This document shows, in pieces, positions 1 through 10,524 of a DNA stretch of 64,000 nt. Source of the stretch: Solirubrobacterales bacterium (GTDB lineage Bacteria > Actinomycetota > Thermoleophilia > Solirubrobacterales > Solirubrobacteraceae). Location of the stretch: the NCBI GenBank assembly GCA_027315255.1, contig DAHUYL010000130.1, positions 1-64,000 on the forward strand. The letters are read 5' to 3'. The notes beneath the pieces are model-generated. The model worked only from the letters and a program-made list of their open reading frames with translations, had not been told where the DNA came from and searched no databases. A program made the translations under genes and the position numbers. The first letter of the stretch is position 1; every line of letters starts with the position of its first letter.

Positions 1-389
1 ACTACGTCGTCAAGCCGTTCTCGCCGACCGAGCTGGTCGCCCGCGTCGACGCCGTCCTGCGGCGGCTCGACACCTCGCCTGACAAGCACGCGCCGCTCGA
101 GCTGCCGGACATGCAGATCGACCCGTCGGCCCGTCGCGTGATCGTCCGCGGCGAGGAGGTGCAGCTCACCCAGCGCGAGTTCGACCTGCTGCTGTTCCTG
201 GCTCGCCACCCGGGTCAGGTGTTCAGCCGCGAGCAGCTGATGGACGCGATCTGGCAGTACTCGTTCTACACCGACACCTCGACGGTTACGGTTCACATCC
301 GCCGGCTGCGCTCGAAGATCGAGCGAGACCCGGCCCAGCCCGACCACATCCAGACCGTGTGGGGGGTCGGCTACCGGTTCCAGCCGTGA
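1..389 (+). CDS. OmpR-family response regulator, C-terminal part (5' end outside window)
   Basis: Transcription factor of a two-component system. The frame enters at base 3 and shows the end of the receiver domain, including the conserved Lys-Pro pair (VVKPF), then a short linker and a complete winged-helix DNA-binding domain with the typical 'LTQREFDLLLFLA', 'VHIRRLRSKIE' and C-terminal 'VWGVGYRF' wing. The phospho-acceptor Asp lies upstream of the window. The stop overlaps the GTG start of the adjacent histidine kinase, so the two are translationally coupled partners. The signal and regulon cannot be deduced. Confidence 0.95.
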   Translation, partial: YVVKPFSPTELVARVDAVLRRLDTSPDKHAPLELPDMQIDPSARRVIVRGEEVQLTQREFDLLLFLARHPGQVFSREQLMDAIWQYSFYTDTSTVTVHIRRLRSKIERDPAQPDHIQTVWGVGYRFQP

Positions 390-1480
390 CCGGCCGCCGC
401 TCGCTCGCCGCCGGCGCCCGCGCGTTCGCGGGCCCGCTGTCGCGCCAGCTGGCGCTCGGGATCGCGGTCGTGGTCGCGCCCGTGCTGATCGCGCTGCTCG
501 TGATCGGCTATCTGATGGTCGTCTCCGACCACGCGGCGCTGCTGGTCGCGGCGATCGTGGTCGGGGCGGGCGTGCTCGCGGCGCTCGCCGCGCGCGTCGT
601 GGCGCGCTCGATCGTGCGCGATGTGCGGTCGATCCGCGACGGGCTCGAGGCGGTCGGGCGCGGCGAGCGCGACGTGGCGATCGAGACCGAGGTCGGCGAC
701 GAGCTCGGCGAGCTGGCGGCCGCCGCCAACGCGATGATCGCGCAGCTGGCCGCCGAGGAGGCTGCGCGCGACCTGTCGGACGCCGCCCGGCGCGACCTCG
801 TCGCGGCTGTCTCGCACGACCTGCGCACGCCGATCACGTCGCTGCGGCTGCTCGCCGAGGCGGTCCAGGACGGGATCGTCGACGGGGTGACCCGCCGGAC
901 CTACCTGCAGCGGATGAACACCCACATCGAGGCGCTGTCGTCGCTGATCGACGACCTGTTCGAGCTCTCCCGGCTCGAGGCGGGGGACATCAGCTGGTCG
1001 CTGCAGCAGGTGCCGCTCGAGGAGCTGATCTCAGAGACGGTCGACGCGATGCGCGTCGAGGCCGAGGCCAAGGGGGTGGCCGTGCGCGCCGAGGTCGCCG
1101 CCGCGCTGACGCCGGCCCACGGCAACCCCGAGCGGCTTCAGCGCGTGCTGTTCAACCTGATCCAGAACGCGATCCGGCACACCCCGGCCGACGGCAGCAT
1201 CGTCGTGCGGGCCGAGCCGGTGTCCGACCGGATCGAGGTCGAGGTCGCCGACACCGGCAACGGGATCGCGGCGGACGAGCGCGACCGCGTGTTCGAGGCG
1301 TTCTTCCGCGGCGGCGACGGGGCGGCCCGGGGGCCAGGCGGCGCCGGCCTCGGACTGGCCGTCTCGCGCGCGATCGTCGAGGCGCACGGCGGCACGATCT
1401 GGCTCGAGGACACCTCGCAGGGGACGCGCGTTCGCTTCAGCCTGCCCGCGACCGAGCGGCTGTCGGGCGCGCCGCGCTGA
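386..1480 (+). CDS. Sensor histidine kinase with minimal extracytoplasmic loop
   Basis: Membrane histidine kinase partnered with the preceding regulator. I chose the GTG at 386 because it overlaps the regulator stop (GTGA). The 364-residue protein has two membrane helices (about 21-46 and 49-70) separated by only a few residues, a HAMP segment (about 70-125), a HisKA domain with phospho-acceptor His144 in 'AVSHDLRTPI', and an HATPase_c domain with the N box ('NLIQNAIRHT'), 'DTGNGI' and 'GAGLGLAVSR'. The almost absent external loop suggests sensing within the membrane or through a partner protein; this is inference. Confidence 0.93.
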   Translation: MTGRRSLAAGARAFAGPLSRQLALGIAVVVAPVLIALLVIGYLMVVSDHAALLVAAIVVGAGVLAALAARVVARSIVRDVRSIRDGLEAVGRGERDVAIETEVGDELGELAAAANAMIAQLAAEEAARDLSDAARRDLVAAVSHDLRTPITSLRLLAEAVQDGIVDGVTRRTYLQRMNTHIEALSSLIDDLFELSRLEAGDISWSLQQVPLEELISETVDAMRVEAEAKGVAVRAEVAAALTPAHGNPERLQRVLFNLIQNAIRHTPADGSIVVRAEPVSDRIEVEVADTGNGIAADERDRVFEAFFRGGDGAARGPGGAGLGLAVSRAIVEAHGGTIWLEDTSQGTRVRFSLPATERLSGAPR

Positions 1481-1774
1481 TCAGAGCGCGGCGGCGGCGC
1501 GGCCGCCGACGACCCGGTCGAACCGCCAGCCGCGAAGCTGGTCGCGGCTGCCGGCCAGGCCGACGACGACCGCGCCGGTGCGCTGCTCGATCGCGGCCAG
1601 CAAGGCCGCGAGGCGGTCCCGAAGGGCACGACCGCGAGGGGACTCGTCGCTCGCCCAGTCCGGCTGCTCGCCCTCGAGCAGCACCGTGACACGGTCGGGG
1701 TGGCGGCGAGCGATCTCGTCGACGAGCACTTCGTCGGTGCTCAGTCGATCGACGATGGCGAGGAGGTCACTCAT
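1481..1774 (-). CDS. Hypothetical cytoplasmic protein
   Basis: A 97-residue protein starting MSDLLAIVDRL, convergent with the histidine kinase and with its stop directly abutting that gene. An in-frame start 33 bases upstream exists but adds an unlikely N-terminus. No signal peptide or membrane segment; alternating charged helices and a hydrophobic strand 'AVVVGLAG' are visible. I do not recognise the family. It is supported mainly by codon use and by the lack of a competing frame. Confidence 0.6.
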   Translation of the reverse strand: MSDLLAIVDRLSTDEVLVDEIARRHPDRVTVLLEGEQPDWASDESPRGRALRDRLAALLAAIEQRTGAVVVGLAGSRDQLRGWRFDRVVGGRAAAAL

Positions 1775-1860
1775 GGGATCCGAGTCTGGTGCCGCCCCGT
1801 TAAACATCGGTTAAGGCTTCCGATGAATTCGCCCCGGCTGCGCCGACTACCGTATGCGCG

Positions 1861-2706
1861 ATGCCCGAGTTGCCGGAGGTCGAGATCACGGCGCGGCTGA
1901 TCGGGGCTGCCACCCGCGGGGTGGTGGTCGAGTCCGCGCTCGCTCCCGGGATCAACGCGCTGAAGACGTTCGATCCGCCGCTGCACGAGATCGAGGGTCG
2001 CAGGCTCGACGGGGTCGGGCGCCGCGGGAAGCTGTTCCTGATCGCGCTCGAGGGCGAGCTGACGCTGCTCGTGCACCTGATGTCGGCCGGCCGGCTGCAG
2101 CTGTTCGACGCGCGGGCGTCGCTGCGCGATCGCACTTCCCGGCTGCTCTTGCGGCTCGCCGACGGCCGCGAGCTGCGCCTGCGCGAGTTCGGCACCCGTC
2201 AGCGGGCGTGGGTCAAGCTGCTGCGCAGCGCCGAGCTCGACCGCGAGGAGACGCTCGCAGAGCTCGGCCCCGAGGCGTGGCCGGAGCCGCCGTCGCTGCG
2301 CTCGACGCTCGATCAACCGCGACCGCTGTACGCGCTGCTACGCGACCAGCACGTGATCGCCGGGGTCGGCCGCTCGTGGGTCGACGAGATCCTCCACCGC
2401 GCGCGGCTGTCCCCGTTCAAGCGCGGCTCCGACCTCGACGAGGCCGACGCCGAGGTGCTGCGCGAAGCGATCGTCGACTGCCTCGGCGGGGCGGTCGATC
2501 ACTACGCACGGACGCTCGCGTTGCCGATCCCGGACAAGCTGCCGATGCCGCTGACCGTCCACCGCCGCAACGGCGAGCCCTGCCCGCGTTGCGGCGAGCG
2601 GCTCGAGGCGGTCTTCTACGAGGATTACGTGATGTGCTACTGCCCGGCCTGCCAGACCGACGGCAAGGTCCTGAAGGACCGGCGCCTGAGCCGCCTGCTC
2701 AAGTGA
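1861..2706 (+). CDS. mutM: Formamidopyrimidine-DNA glycosylase / endonuclease VIII family (Fpg/Nei)
   Basis: Base-excision repair glycosylase and AP lyase acting on oxidised bases. The N-terminus is the diagnostic PELPEVE: Pro2 is the catalytic nucleophile and Glu3 the general acid; Lys57 corresponds to the conserved DNA-contacting lysine. A helix-two-turn-helix region is present ('HVIAGVGRSWVDEIL'), and the C-terminus carries a four-cysteine zinc finger (CPRC near residue 240, CPAC about 20 residues later). The 281-residue length is normal. The usual GN(I/L)Y Asn of the H2TH motif is replaced by Arg-Ser-Trp, so it may belong to a divergent subgroup; the Fpg versus Nei assignment is open. Confidence 0.9.
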   Translation: MPELPEVEITARLIGAATRGVVVESALAPGINALKTFDPPLHEIEGRRLDGVGRRGKLFLIALEGELTLLVHLMSAGRLQLFDARASLRDRTSRLLLRLADGRELRLREFGTRQRAWVKLLRSAELDREETLAELGPEAWPEPPSLRSTLDQPRPLYALLRDQHVIAGVGRSWVDEILHRARLSPFKRGSDLDEADAEVLREAIVDCLGGAVDHYARTLALPIPDKLPMPLTVHRRNGEPCPRCGERLEAVFYEDYVMCYCPACQTDGKVLKDRRLSRLLK

Positions 2707-2802
2707 GCGGCCGCCCGACGCCCGCCCGCCCGACCGCCGGGCTTCGGCTAGTCGGCTTGGGAGGGTGTCACTGTTGATGCACCGCTTTCTGGGGTCCGTT
2801 CG

Positions 2803-2873
2803 GCCCAACAGCGTTCCGGAGTGAAGCGCTGTTGGGCGATCCGGCGCTCACAACGCCCGATCGCCCAATAGCG
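2803..2873. repeat. Three-armed inverted repeat upstream of bcp
   Basis: The 11-mer GCCCAACAGCG at 2803-2813 is perfectly inverted at 2827-2837 and occurs a third time, in the first orientation with one change (GCCCAATAGCG), at 2863-2873. The middle arm can pair with either outer arm, giving two mutually exclusive hairpins. It lies about 130 bases before the bcp start in an otherwise empty gap of 298 bases. It could be an operator, an RNA switch, or a decayed palindromic repeat; nothing in the sequence decides. Confidence 0.6.
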
Positions 2874-3004
2874 ACCGTTGCTCTTGCTCCGCCGCCGTGG
2901 GGCGAAAACGTCGTTGCCCGCCAGTGCCGCGGGCTGATTCCGAGCCGCTTCCCGCGCTGCCTCGCTGGTCGAACCGGGCGGCGGCGCTTCGGTAGGGTCC
3001 GGGC

Positions 3005-3484
3005 ATGAACCTCGAACCCGGAATCGCAGCTCCAGACTTCACCCTCCCCAACCAGGACGGTGACCGCGTGACGCTGTCGGCCCTGCGCGGCAGGCCGGTC
3101 GTCCTCTACTTCTACCCCAAGGCCGACACCCCCGGGTGCACAACCCAGGCGTGCGGCGTCCGCGACCACCGCGCCGACTACGAGGCGGCGAACGCCGTGG
3201 TGCTGGGTGTCTCGCCCGACCCGCCGGCCAAGCTCGCGAAGTTCGCCGCCAAGCACGGCCTCCAGTTCACGCTGCTCGGCGACGAGACGCACGAGGTCGC
3301 GGAGCGCTACGGCGTCTGGGTGCAGAAGTCGATGTACGGCCGGACGTACATGGGCAACGAGCGCACGACCTTCGTGATCGGACCCGACGGCGTGATCACG
3401 CACGTCTTCCGCAAGGTCAAGCCGTCAGAGCACGACGCAATGGTGCTCGCAGCGCTCGCCGAGCCGAGCGCTGCCGCCGGCTGA
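3005..3484 (+). CDS. bcp: Thioredoxin-dependent peroxiredoxin, Bcp/PrxQ type
   Basis: Reduces hydrogen peroxide and organic hydroperoxides in the cytoplasm with electrons from thioredoxin. The 159-residue protein has the peroxiredoxin active-site motif 'PKADTPGCTTQAC': Cys45 is the peroxidatic and Cys50 the resolving cysteine, the five-residue spacing typical of the PrxQ class. Length and the C-terminal 'RTTFVIGPDGVITHVFRKVKP' fit the family. It stands alone, convergent with the next minus-strand gene. Confidence 0.96.
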   Translation: MNLEPGIAAPDFTLPNQDGDRVTLSALRGRPVVLYFYPKADTPGCTTQACGVRDHRADYEAANAVVLGVSPDPPAKLAKFAAKHGLQFTLLGDETHEVAERYGVWVQKSMYGRTYMGNERTTFVIGPDGVITHVFRKVKPSEHDAMVLAALAEPSAAAG

Positions 3485-3489
3485 CCGGC

Positions 3490-3762
3490 TCAGGCGAGAC
3501 CCTCGCGCGCCTCGCGCACGAGCGTCACCGCTTCAGGGAACACGACGGCCATCGTCGAGCGCAGCTGCTCAGCCTGCTGCTCGACCGTGCCCTGGATGTT
3601 GATCCGGTTCATCGCCGCGACGGTCAGGTCGACCGCCAGCTTGATCGCGTTGTCCGCCCATGCGAGCCGCTGGGCGCCCTGCATCTGCTCGGCGAACTCG
3701 CCGAGCCGCCGCTGGATCTCGTCCGGATCTCCGAATAGTCCGCCGAAGCCGCTTCCTTCCAT
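3490..3762 (-). CDS. Hypothetical small helical protein
   Basis: A 90-residue protein; the ATG at 3762 (MEGSGFGGLFGDPDEIQRRL) is preferred over an upstream in-frame start, which would add an arginine- and proline-rich tail of non-coding character. The sequence is largely amphipathic helix with many Gln, Ala and Met residues ('FAEQMQGAQRLAWADNAIKLAVDL'), no signal peptide and no cysteines. The family is not recognised. It converges with bcp, five bases apart. Confidence 0.65.
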   Translation of the reverse strand: MEGSGFGGLFGDPDEIQRRLGEFAEQMQGAQRLAWADNAIKLAVDLTVAAMNRINIQGTVEQQAEQLRSTMAVVFPEAVTLVREAREGLA

Positions 3763-3880
3763 GCGCTTATCGTACTCCGGTCGCGTGCGGGCGCAGGGTG
3801 CCGACCCGAACCGAGAGCTGCCGATCCCGCCCCCCAACGCTAAGGCGGAACACGCTCCTGGCCGATCCAGCGAATGCGGC

Positions 3881-4960
3881 ATGGGTGCCACCACGCGTCA
3901 TCGACGGTCGCAGTCTCCGCCCCCGCTGGCGCTGCTCGGCCACCCGCACCGCGCCCCCCGCAGGCGCCGAGCCCGCCCGTTGGCGCTCGCCACGGCGGTC
4001 CTGCTCGTCGCAGGCGGGGCCGGAGCGATCGTGTCGATCGGCGGCTCGGCCGCGGCCCGCGAGCCCCGCCAGCCATCGGTCCTGGCGCTGACGGCGGCGC
4101 AGCTGGGGCCCGGATACACGCGGCACCTGATCACGGGCGGCGCCGAGGTCGCGGGTCAGGCGACGCTCGACATGTGCGGCATGCAGTTCCCGAGCGAGGG
4201 CCTGCGGCGCGCGCGCGTCCAGGACGTCTACCGCGAGCCGGACCAGCCATGGGCGATCTCGAACGAGGTCGTGCGCTACCGCCACGGCGGCGCGCAGGAG
4301 GCGCTGAGCGAGGCGGACTACGCGCTTTCGCACTGTCCGGGCCATCCGGTGCCGGATCCCGTCGCGGCGGCCGACGTTCTGTACAGGCCCTCGGCGCTGT
4401 CGTTCCCGGGGCTGCTGCCCGGCGCCTCGGCGTGGGCGATCCGCGAGCAGGCAGCGGGCCGCAGTGCCACGATCGTGTTCGTCTTCCAGGTTCGCGACGA
4501 CTACCTGTCGGGGGTCTACGTCACCGGCGACAACCTCGTGGCGCAGGAGGAGATCGCCGTGCAGGCGGCCCGCGCAAGCGCCCACAACCTCGAGGCGCGG
4601 GTCCCTGCGAGCACCGTGCCGATCCCGGCGAGCCCGGCGCACGTGCCGATGCTCGCCACGGCGTCGGACATCTGGGCGGCGTCGAGGCCGCAGTTCATCG
4701 CCGCGTGCACGGCGAACGGCGACCGTCAGCTGCCGCCGTCGCTCGACCCGGGCCAGCTGGCGGCGGCCCGCCGCGAGCTGGTGAGCATCTGCACTTGCGC
4801 GTACGGCCGGATCGAGGCCACCATCCCGATCCAGGAGTTCGCCGTCCCCGCCTCAGCGGCATTTCGCCGCGCCGAAGCGCGCGCCGTGGCGGTCGTCAAG
4901 GGTTGCCTACGGGCACGGCGGCCCGAGCCGCTACCGGCTTCGCACCTGCTGTTCAGCTGA
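3881..4960 (+). CDS. Hypothetical membrane-anchored extracytoplasmic protein
   Basis: A 359-residue protein with an Arg/Pro-rich cytoplasmic N-terminus, one membrane helix near residues 30-55 ('LALATAVLLVAGGAGAIVSIGG') and a large extracytoplasmic domain with five cysteines, among them the closely spaced CTC. The ATG at 3881 is chosen because everything upstream in frame overlaps the opposite gene. The cysteines suggest disulfides. The architecture resembles other actinobacterial single-pass proteins with a ligand-binding-like exterior, but no family could be named. Confidence 0.75.
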   Translation: MGATTRHRRSQSPPPLALLGHPHRAPRRRRARPLALATAVLLVAGGAGAIVSIGGSAAAREPRQPSVLALTAAQLGPGYTRHLITGGAEVAGQATLDMCGMQFPSEGLRRARVQDVYREPDQPWAISNEVVRYRHGGAQEALSEADYALSHCPGHPVPDPVAAADVLYRPSALSFPGLLPGASAWAIREQAAGRSATIVFVFQVRDDYLSGVYVTGDNLVAQEEIAVQAARASAHNLEARVPASTVPIPASPAHVPMLATASDIWAASRPQFIAACTANGDRQLPPSLDPGQLAAARRELVSICTCAYGRIEATIPIQEFAVPASAAFRRAEARAVAVVKGCLRARRPEPLPASHLLFS

Positions 4961-5129
4961 GCCGCGACGTTCCTCGAGGATCCGGGCGCCGCGGCTGCGG
5001 GCATCGTCGCGGTGGGTCCGGGCGTCGCTCACCCTGACCATCACCGACTGCGGTCGGCGAGCACCCTTCGAGGTCCGCGGCTCGGGCATCGTCCGGTTGC
5101 GCTGCATCCGCGCGCCTATCATCGCAGGC

Positions 5130-5369
5130 GTGTCGCGCACGGCCCACGACAAGGTGCTGCGCAGGCGGATCGAGACCGCCGTCGCGCTGGCAGCGCCGCT
5201 GCTCGATCTCGTCCTGTTCGCGTGCGGACGGATCTCGCGCCTGCTCGGCGCGGAGCAGCCCGACCCGCTGCCCGCCGGCGTGCGGCGGGACGGAGGGCCG
5301 GCGGCCCGAGGCCGGCACCGCGGCCTCGCGCACGAGCAGCCTCCCGGGCGTGACCCCCAGCACGGCTGA
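5130..5369 (+). CDS. Possible small hypothetical protein
   Basis: A GTG-started frame of 79 codons (VSRTAHDKVLRRRIE...) with a hydrophobic stretch 'AVALAAPLLDLVLFACGRI' followed by an Arg/Gly/Pro-rich tail. A longer frame starting at 5097 is possible. It precedes the membrane-protein gene at 5396 by 26 bases. Support is weak because GC-rich DNA yields many such frames; it may be non-coding leader. Confidence 0.35.
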   Translation: MSRTAHDKVLRRRIETAVALAAPLLDLVLFACGRISRLLGAEQPDPLPAGVRRDGGPAARGRHRGLAHEQPPGRDPQHG

Positions 5370-5395
5370 GCACCACTACCATTGCGGCCCCCCGG

Positions 5396-6322
5396 ATGAA
5401 CGCGACCGAGCAGCTCCAGTACGAGGCGTCGACGCGGATGCGCTACGCCGTGATCGCGTTCATCGCGGCGCTGCTGCTCGTCGGCCAACAGCTGATCCAG
5501 CTGTCGGGGCCGCACACGAGCGTCGACGAGCTGACGCTGGACCTCATCACCGCCCACAAGCGGTTCCCGATCGATCTGATCGGCGCGATCGTCAACGCCT
5601 TCGGGCTGGTGGCGCTGATTGCGATGCTCGCCTGGCTGCACAGGCTCGCGCGCGCCCGCAGCCAGGACATCCGCGAGTGGGTCCGGTGGCTGGTGATCGC
5701 CGGCGGCACGCTGTCGGCCTTGATGGCGATCGCCTACGCGATCGTGATCGCGATCAAGGCCAACCAGTTCGTCGCGTCGGGCAACCAGGGGTATCCGCGG
5801 GCGAACGCGCTCACGTCGGGCGGCCTGATCGCGGCGCTGCCGCTGGTCGCGCAGCTCGGCTCGCTGGTGCTCGCCGGCGGGTTCATCTGGACCTCGCTGA
5901 ACGGCCTGCGGGTCGGGCTCCTGACCAAGCCGCTCGGCTACACCGGCGTCGCCGCCGGCGCGCTCGTGCTGTTCCCGCTCGGCGCGTTCGTCTCGTTCAT
6001 CCAGGGCTTCTGGCTGGTCGGGCTGTCGGTCCTGTTCGCCGGCCGGTGGATGAACGGAACGCCGCCGGCGTGGGAGACGGGAACGGCCGTTCCCTGGCCG
6101 TCATCGGCCCAGGCGCGTGGCGGCGGGCGCGCGGCGCCGCCGCCGCGCCAGCGACGGACGCGTCGCGCCGAGCTCGAGGCACAGGCGGCCCGGGGCAACG
6201 CGAAGGGCCGGGGCAAGGCGCCCGAGCCCGCCCCGGCATCGGCCGGCAGCGCGGCCGGCGGCGGCGACGCCGCCAGAAACCGCGCCTCCACGCCGAAGCG
6301 CAAGCGCAAGCGGCGCAGCTGA
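5396..6322 (+). CDS. Hypothetical integral membrane protein with basic C-terminal tail
   Basis: A 308-residue protein with about six predicted membrane helices (near residues 17-37, 60-82, 97-120, 140-160, 176-197 and 200-218), then a roughly 90-residue low-complexity cytoplasmic tail rich in Ala, Gly, Pro and Arg that ends in 'PKRKRKRRS'. The basic tail may contact RNA, DNA or phospholipid headgroups, but no function is known to me. It stands alone in its direction and converges with acsA. Confidence 0.8.
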   Translation: MNATEQLQYEASTRMRYAVIAFIAALLLVGQQLIQLSGPHTSVDELTLDLITAHKRFPIDLIGAIVNAFGLVALIAMLAWLHRLARARSQDIREWVRWLVIAGGTLSALMAIAYAIVIAIKANQFVASGNQGYPRANALTSGGLIAALPLVAQLGSLVLAGGFIWTSLNGLRVGLLTKPLGYTGVAAGALVLFPLGAFVSFIQGFWLVGLSVLFAGRWMNGTPPAWETGTAVPWPSSAQARGGGRAAPPPRQRRTRRAELEAQAARGNAKGRGKAPEPAPASAGSAAGGGDAARNRASTPKRKRKRRS

Positions 6323-6345
6323 GCGCCGGCGAGCGTCAGCCGGAG

Positions 6346-6379
6346 CGGCAGCCGGCGACGCCCCCGGCGCCGGCTGCCG
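6346..6379. terminator. Candidate bidirectional terminator hairpin
   Basis: A perfect 12-bp inverted repeat, CGGCAGCCGGCG at 6346-6357 with its complement at 6368-6379 and a 10-base loop, sits between the convergent stops at 6322 and 6392. No U-tract follows, as is common in high-GC actinobacteria. The location supports transcription termination for both genes. Confidence 0.6.
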
Positions 6380-6391
6380 AGCCCCGGACGT

Positions 6392-8386
<1,995 letters not shown>

Positions 8387-8542
8387 ACCTTTCCTTTCCT
8401 CCGCTATGTGGCGTTGCGCCCGACCATACCGGGCCGGGCGCAGCGGACCATCGCACCAAAGGCCGGCGGGAGCCGCACAAAGCGACTCCCGCCACACTCA
8501 CTACCTACAGCTCACACGACACCTGTCGCTCGAGTGCGTGTG

Positions 8543-9193
8543 TCAACCCCTCGGTGCGGGCCGTCCGATCGGCAGTACGTCGTGTCCGTACACGGCCGCC
8601 ATGATCTCGGCGGTCGCCGTGTACATCGCGGCTGCGGCGGTCGCGAGACCGACAAAGCCGCCGGCGTGGATCATGCTGTTGCTGTTCCCCGAGTTGCCGA
8701 TCCCGAGCAGGATGAACGTGATCGTCAACAGCAGGAAGATCAGCTGAACCGCGCGTGGCGCCGCGAACGTGCACAGGAACAGGCACCCGGTGAAGATTCC
8801 CCAGGCCCACAGGTACAGCCCAACCGCGTTGCCGAAGTCGCCGGCCTTGATCAGCGCGGGCGCCTGGACCTGCACCAGGAAGTAGAAGGAGATCCAGAAC
8901 GCGCCGAACGCCGTGAAGGCGCAGGCGCCGAACGTGTTGCCCGCCCGGAACTCCCACATCCCCGCCATGAACTGCCCGAGCCCGCCGAACGCGATCGCCA
9001 TGCCGAGCACGACCGGCAGGTTCTTGCCGAAGCTCACCAGGTTGGCGTTCATCATGCTCAGCACGAGCGTGGTCACGCCGAACCCCATCAGTCCGAGCGG
9101 AGCCGGATTGGCCGGCACCCAGCCCGACATCGCTGAGCTGCGAGTGGCTGCTGCTTCCTGCGCGCCCGCTCCGGGCTCGCTGACTGTTGCCAT
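8543..9193 (-). CDS. satP: Acetate/succinate uptake transporter, GPR1/FUN34/SatP (YaaH) family
   Basis: Proton-coupled acetate importer. The 216-residue protein has six hydrophobic helices after a short cytoplasmic N-terminus, and the family signature NPAPLGL near residue 29 before the first helix. Length and topology fit SatP. A good Shine-Dalgarno (AGGAGAGGAG) precedes the ATG. It is upstream of acsA and divergent, over 146 bases, from a LytS-type sensor operon that ends with a second candidate carboxylate transporter, so the shared intergenic region probably carries control sites for both units. Confidence 0.93.
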   Translation of the reverse strand: MATVSEPGAGAQEAAATRSSAMSGWVPANPAPLGLMGFGVTTLVLSMMNANLVSFGKNLPVVLGMAIAFGGLGQFMAGMWEFRAGNTFGACAFTAFGAFWISFYFLVQVQAPALIKAGDFGNAVGLYLWAWGIFTGCLFLCTFAAPRAVQLIFLLLTITFILLGIGNSGNSNSMIHAGGFVGLATAAAAMYTATAEIMAAVYGHDVLPIGRPAPRG

Positions 9194-9339
9194 CTAGGAC
9201 TCCTCTCCTGAGTTGGACATCGACGGAAAGCTATCCGCCGTGGCTCGTGCCACTTGCCACAAATCGGGCATCGGTGGTTGGTTCGCGACGAACGGCGGTT
9301 GTCCTGCGACGAACGGTGCGCCCCGGCGCCCTATGCTCC

Positions 9340-10524
9340 ATGCCCAGAGTGGAGGTTCTGATCGGAGTCGTGATCGGCTGGGCGATTGCCGCGTCGATCC
9401 TCGCCGCGCTGCGGCTGCTGCGTCCGCCGCGCGTGATCTCGGGCGAGGTGGGTGCGGTGCAGACCGCGGTGCACGCCGCGACGCTGATGCTCCCCCACCT
9501 GCGCCGCGGCCTGTCGGCCGAGACCGCCGGAAAGGCGGTCGGTCATCTGCGCACGCTGACCGGAGCCTCCGCCGTCGGGCTCGGCGACCGCGCGCACGTG
9601 CTCGCGTTCGAGGGACTCGGCGCCGACCACCACCACGCCGGCGACGAGCTGATCCCGATCACGGCGCCCCCGCGCGAGGACCGCCTGCACGTCGAGTCGC
9701 AGATCCGCTGCGAGCGGCCGGACTGCCCGCTGGGAGCCGCGGTCGCGGCGCCGCTGCTGGTCTCGGGCGAGCTCGTCGGGTCGCTCGTCGCGCTGTATTC
9801 GCGCGGGCGCCCGGTCACCCCCGACGACACGCGCACGGTCGCCGAGGCGGCGAGCCTCGTCTCCGCCCAGCTCGAGCTGAAGGCACTCGAGGAGCAGCAG
9901 GAGCGGCTCGCGCGGGCCGAGCTGCGCGCGCTCCGGGCGCAGATCTCGCCGCATTTCATCTACAACGCACTCGCCGCGATCGCCGGCTACATCCACTCGA
10001 ACCCCGAGGAGGCGCGCGAGCTCCTGACCGAGTTCGCCGAGTTCACCCGCTATGCGTTCCGCGGCCAGCGGCCCTACGTGACGCTCGCCGACGAGCTGCA
10101 CTACGTCGAGAAGTACCTGCGGCTCGAGCGAGCGCGGTTCGGCGATCGCCTCCAGGTCCGCCTCCAGGTCGCGCCCGAGGTGCTGCCCGTGGTCGTCCCG
10201 GTCCTGAGCCTGCAACCGCTCGTCGAGAACGCCGTCCGCCACGGCGTAGAGCGCAACGGTAAGGGTCGGATCGAGATCGTCGGACGCCACATCGACGCCG
10301 ACGTCGAGCTGATCGTGTCCGACAACGGCGTCGGGATGGATCCCGCCCGGGCGCAGGACGCGCTCGCCGGCAAGGGCGGCGGCGTCGGCATCGCCAACGT
10401 CCACGCGCGCCTGCAGAGCGCGTTCGGCCCGGCGTACGGGCTCGAGATCGAGAGCGCCCCGGACCAGGGGACGACCGTGACGATGATCCTGCCGAAGTTC
10501 CGCGCCGGGGTGCGGGCGGCGTGA
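9340..10524 (+). CDS. LytS/YehU-type sensor histidine kinase with GAF domain
   Basis: A 394-residue kinase: one N-terminal membrane helix (about residues 4-22), a GAF-like domain (about 45-190, with a Cys pair in 'RCERPDCPLGAAV'), a His_kinase domain with phospho-acceptor His in 'RAQISPHFIYNAL', and an HATPase_c domain ('QPLVENAVRHG', 'DNGVGMD', 'GGVGIANVHARLQ'). Start at ATG 9340; a GTG nine bases on is an alternative. It overlaps the LytTR regulator gene by four bases. The context, between satP-acsA and an SSS symporter, suggests it senses acetate, pyruvate or a related carboxylate; that is inference by analogy with BtsSR/YpdAB systems. Confidence 0.92.
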   Translation: MPRVEVLIGVVIGWAIAASILAALRLLRPPRVISGEVGAVQTAVHAATLMLPHLRRGLSAETAGKAVGHLRTLTGASAVGLGDRAHVLAFEGLGADHHHAGDELIPITAPPREDRLHVESQIRCERPDCPLGAAVAAPLLVSGELVGSLVALYSRGRPVTPDDTRTVAEAASLVSAQLELKALEEQQERLARAELRALRAQISPHFIYNALAAIAGYIHSNPEEARELLTEFAEFTRYAFRGQRPYVTLADELHYVEKYLRLERARFGDRLQVRLQVAPEVLPVVVPVLSLQPLVENAVRHGVERNGKGRIEIVGRHIDADVELIVSDNGVGMDPARAQDALAGKGGGVGIANVHARLQSAFGPAYGLEIESAPDQGTTVTMILPKFRAGVRAA

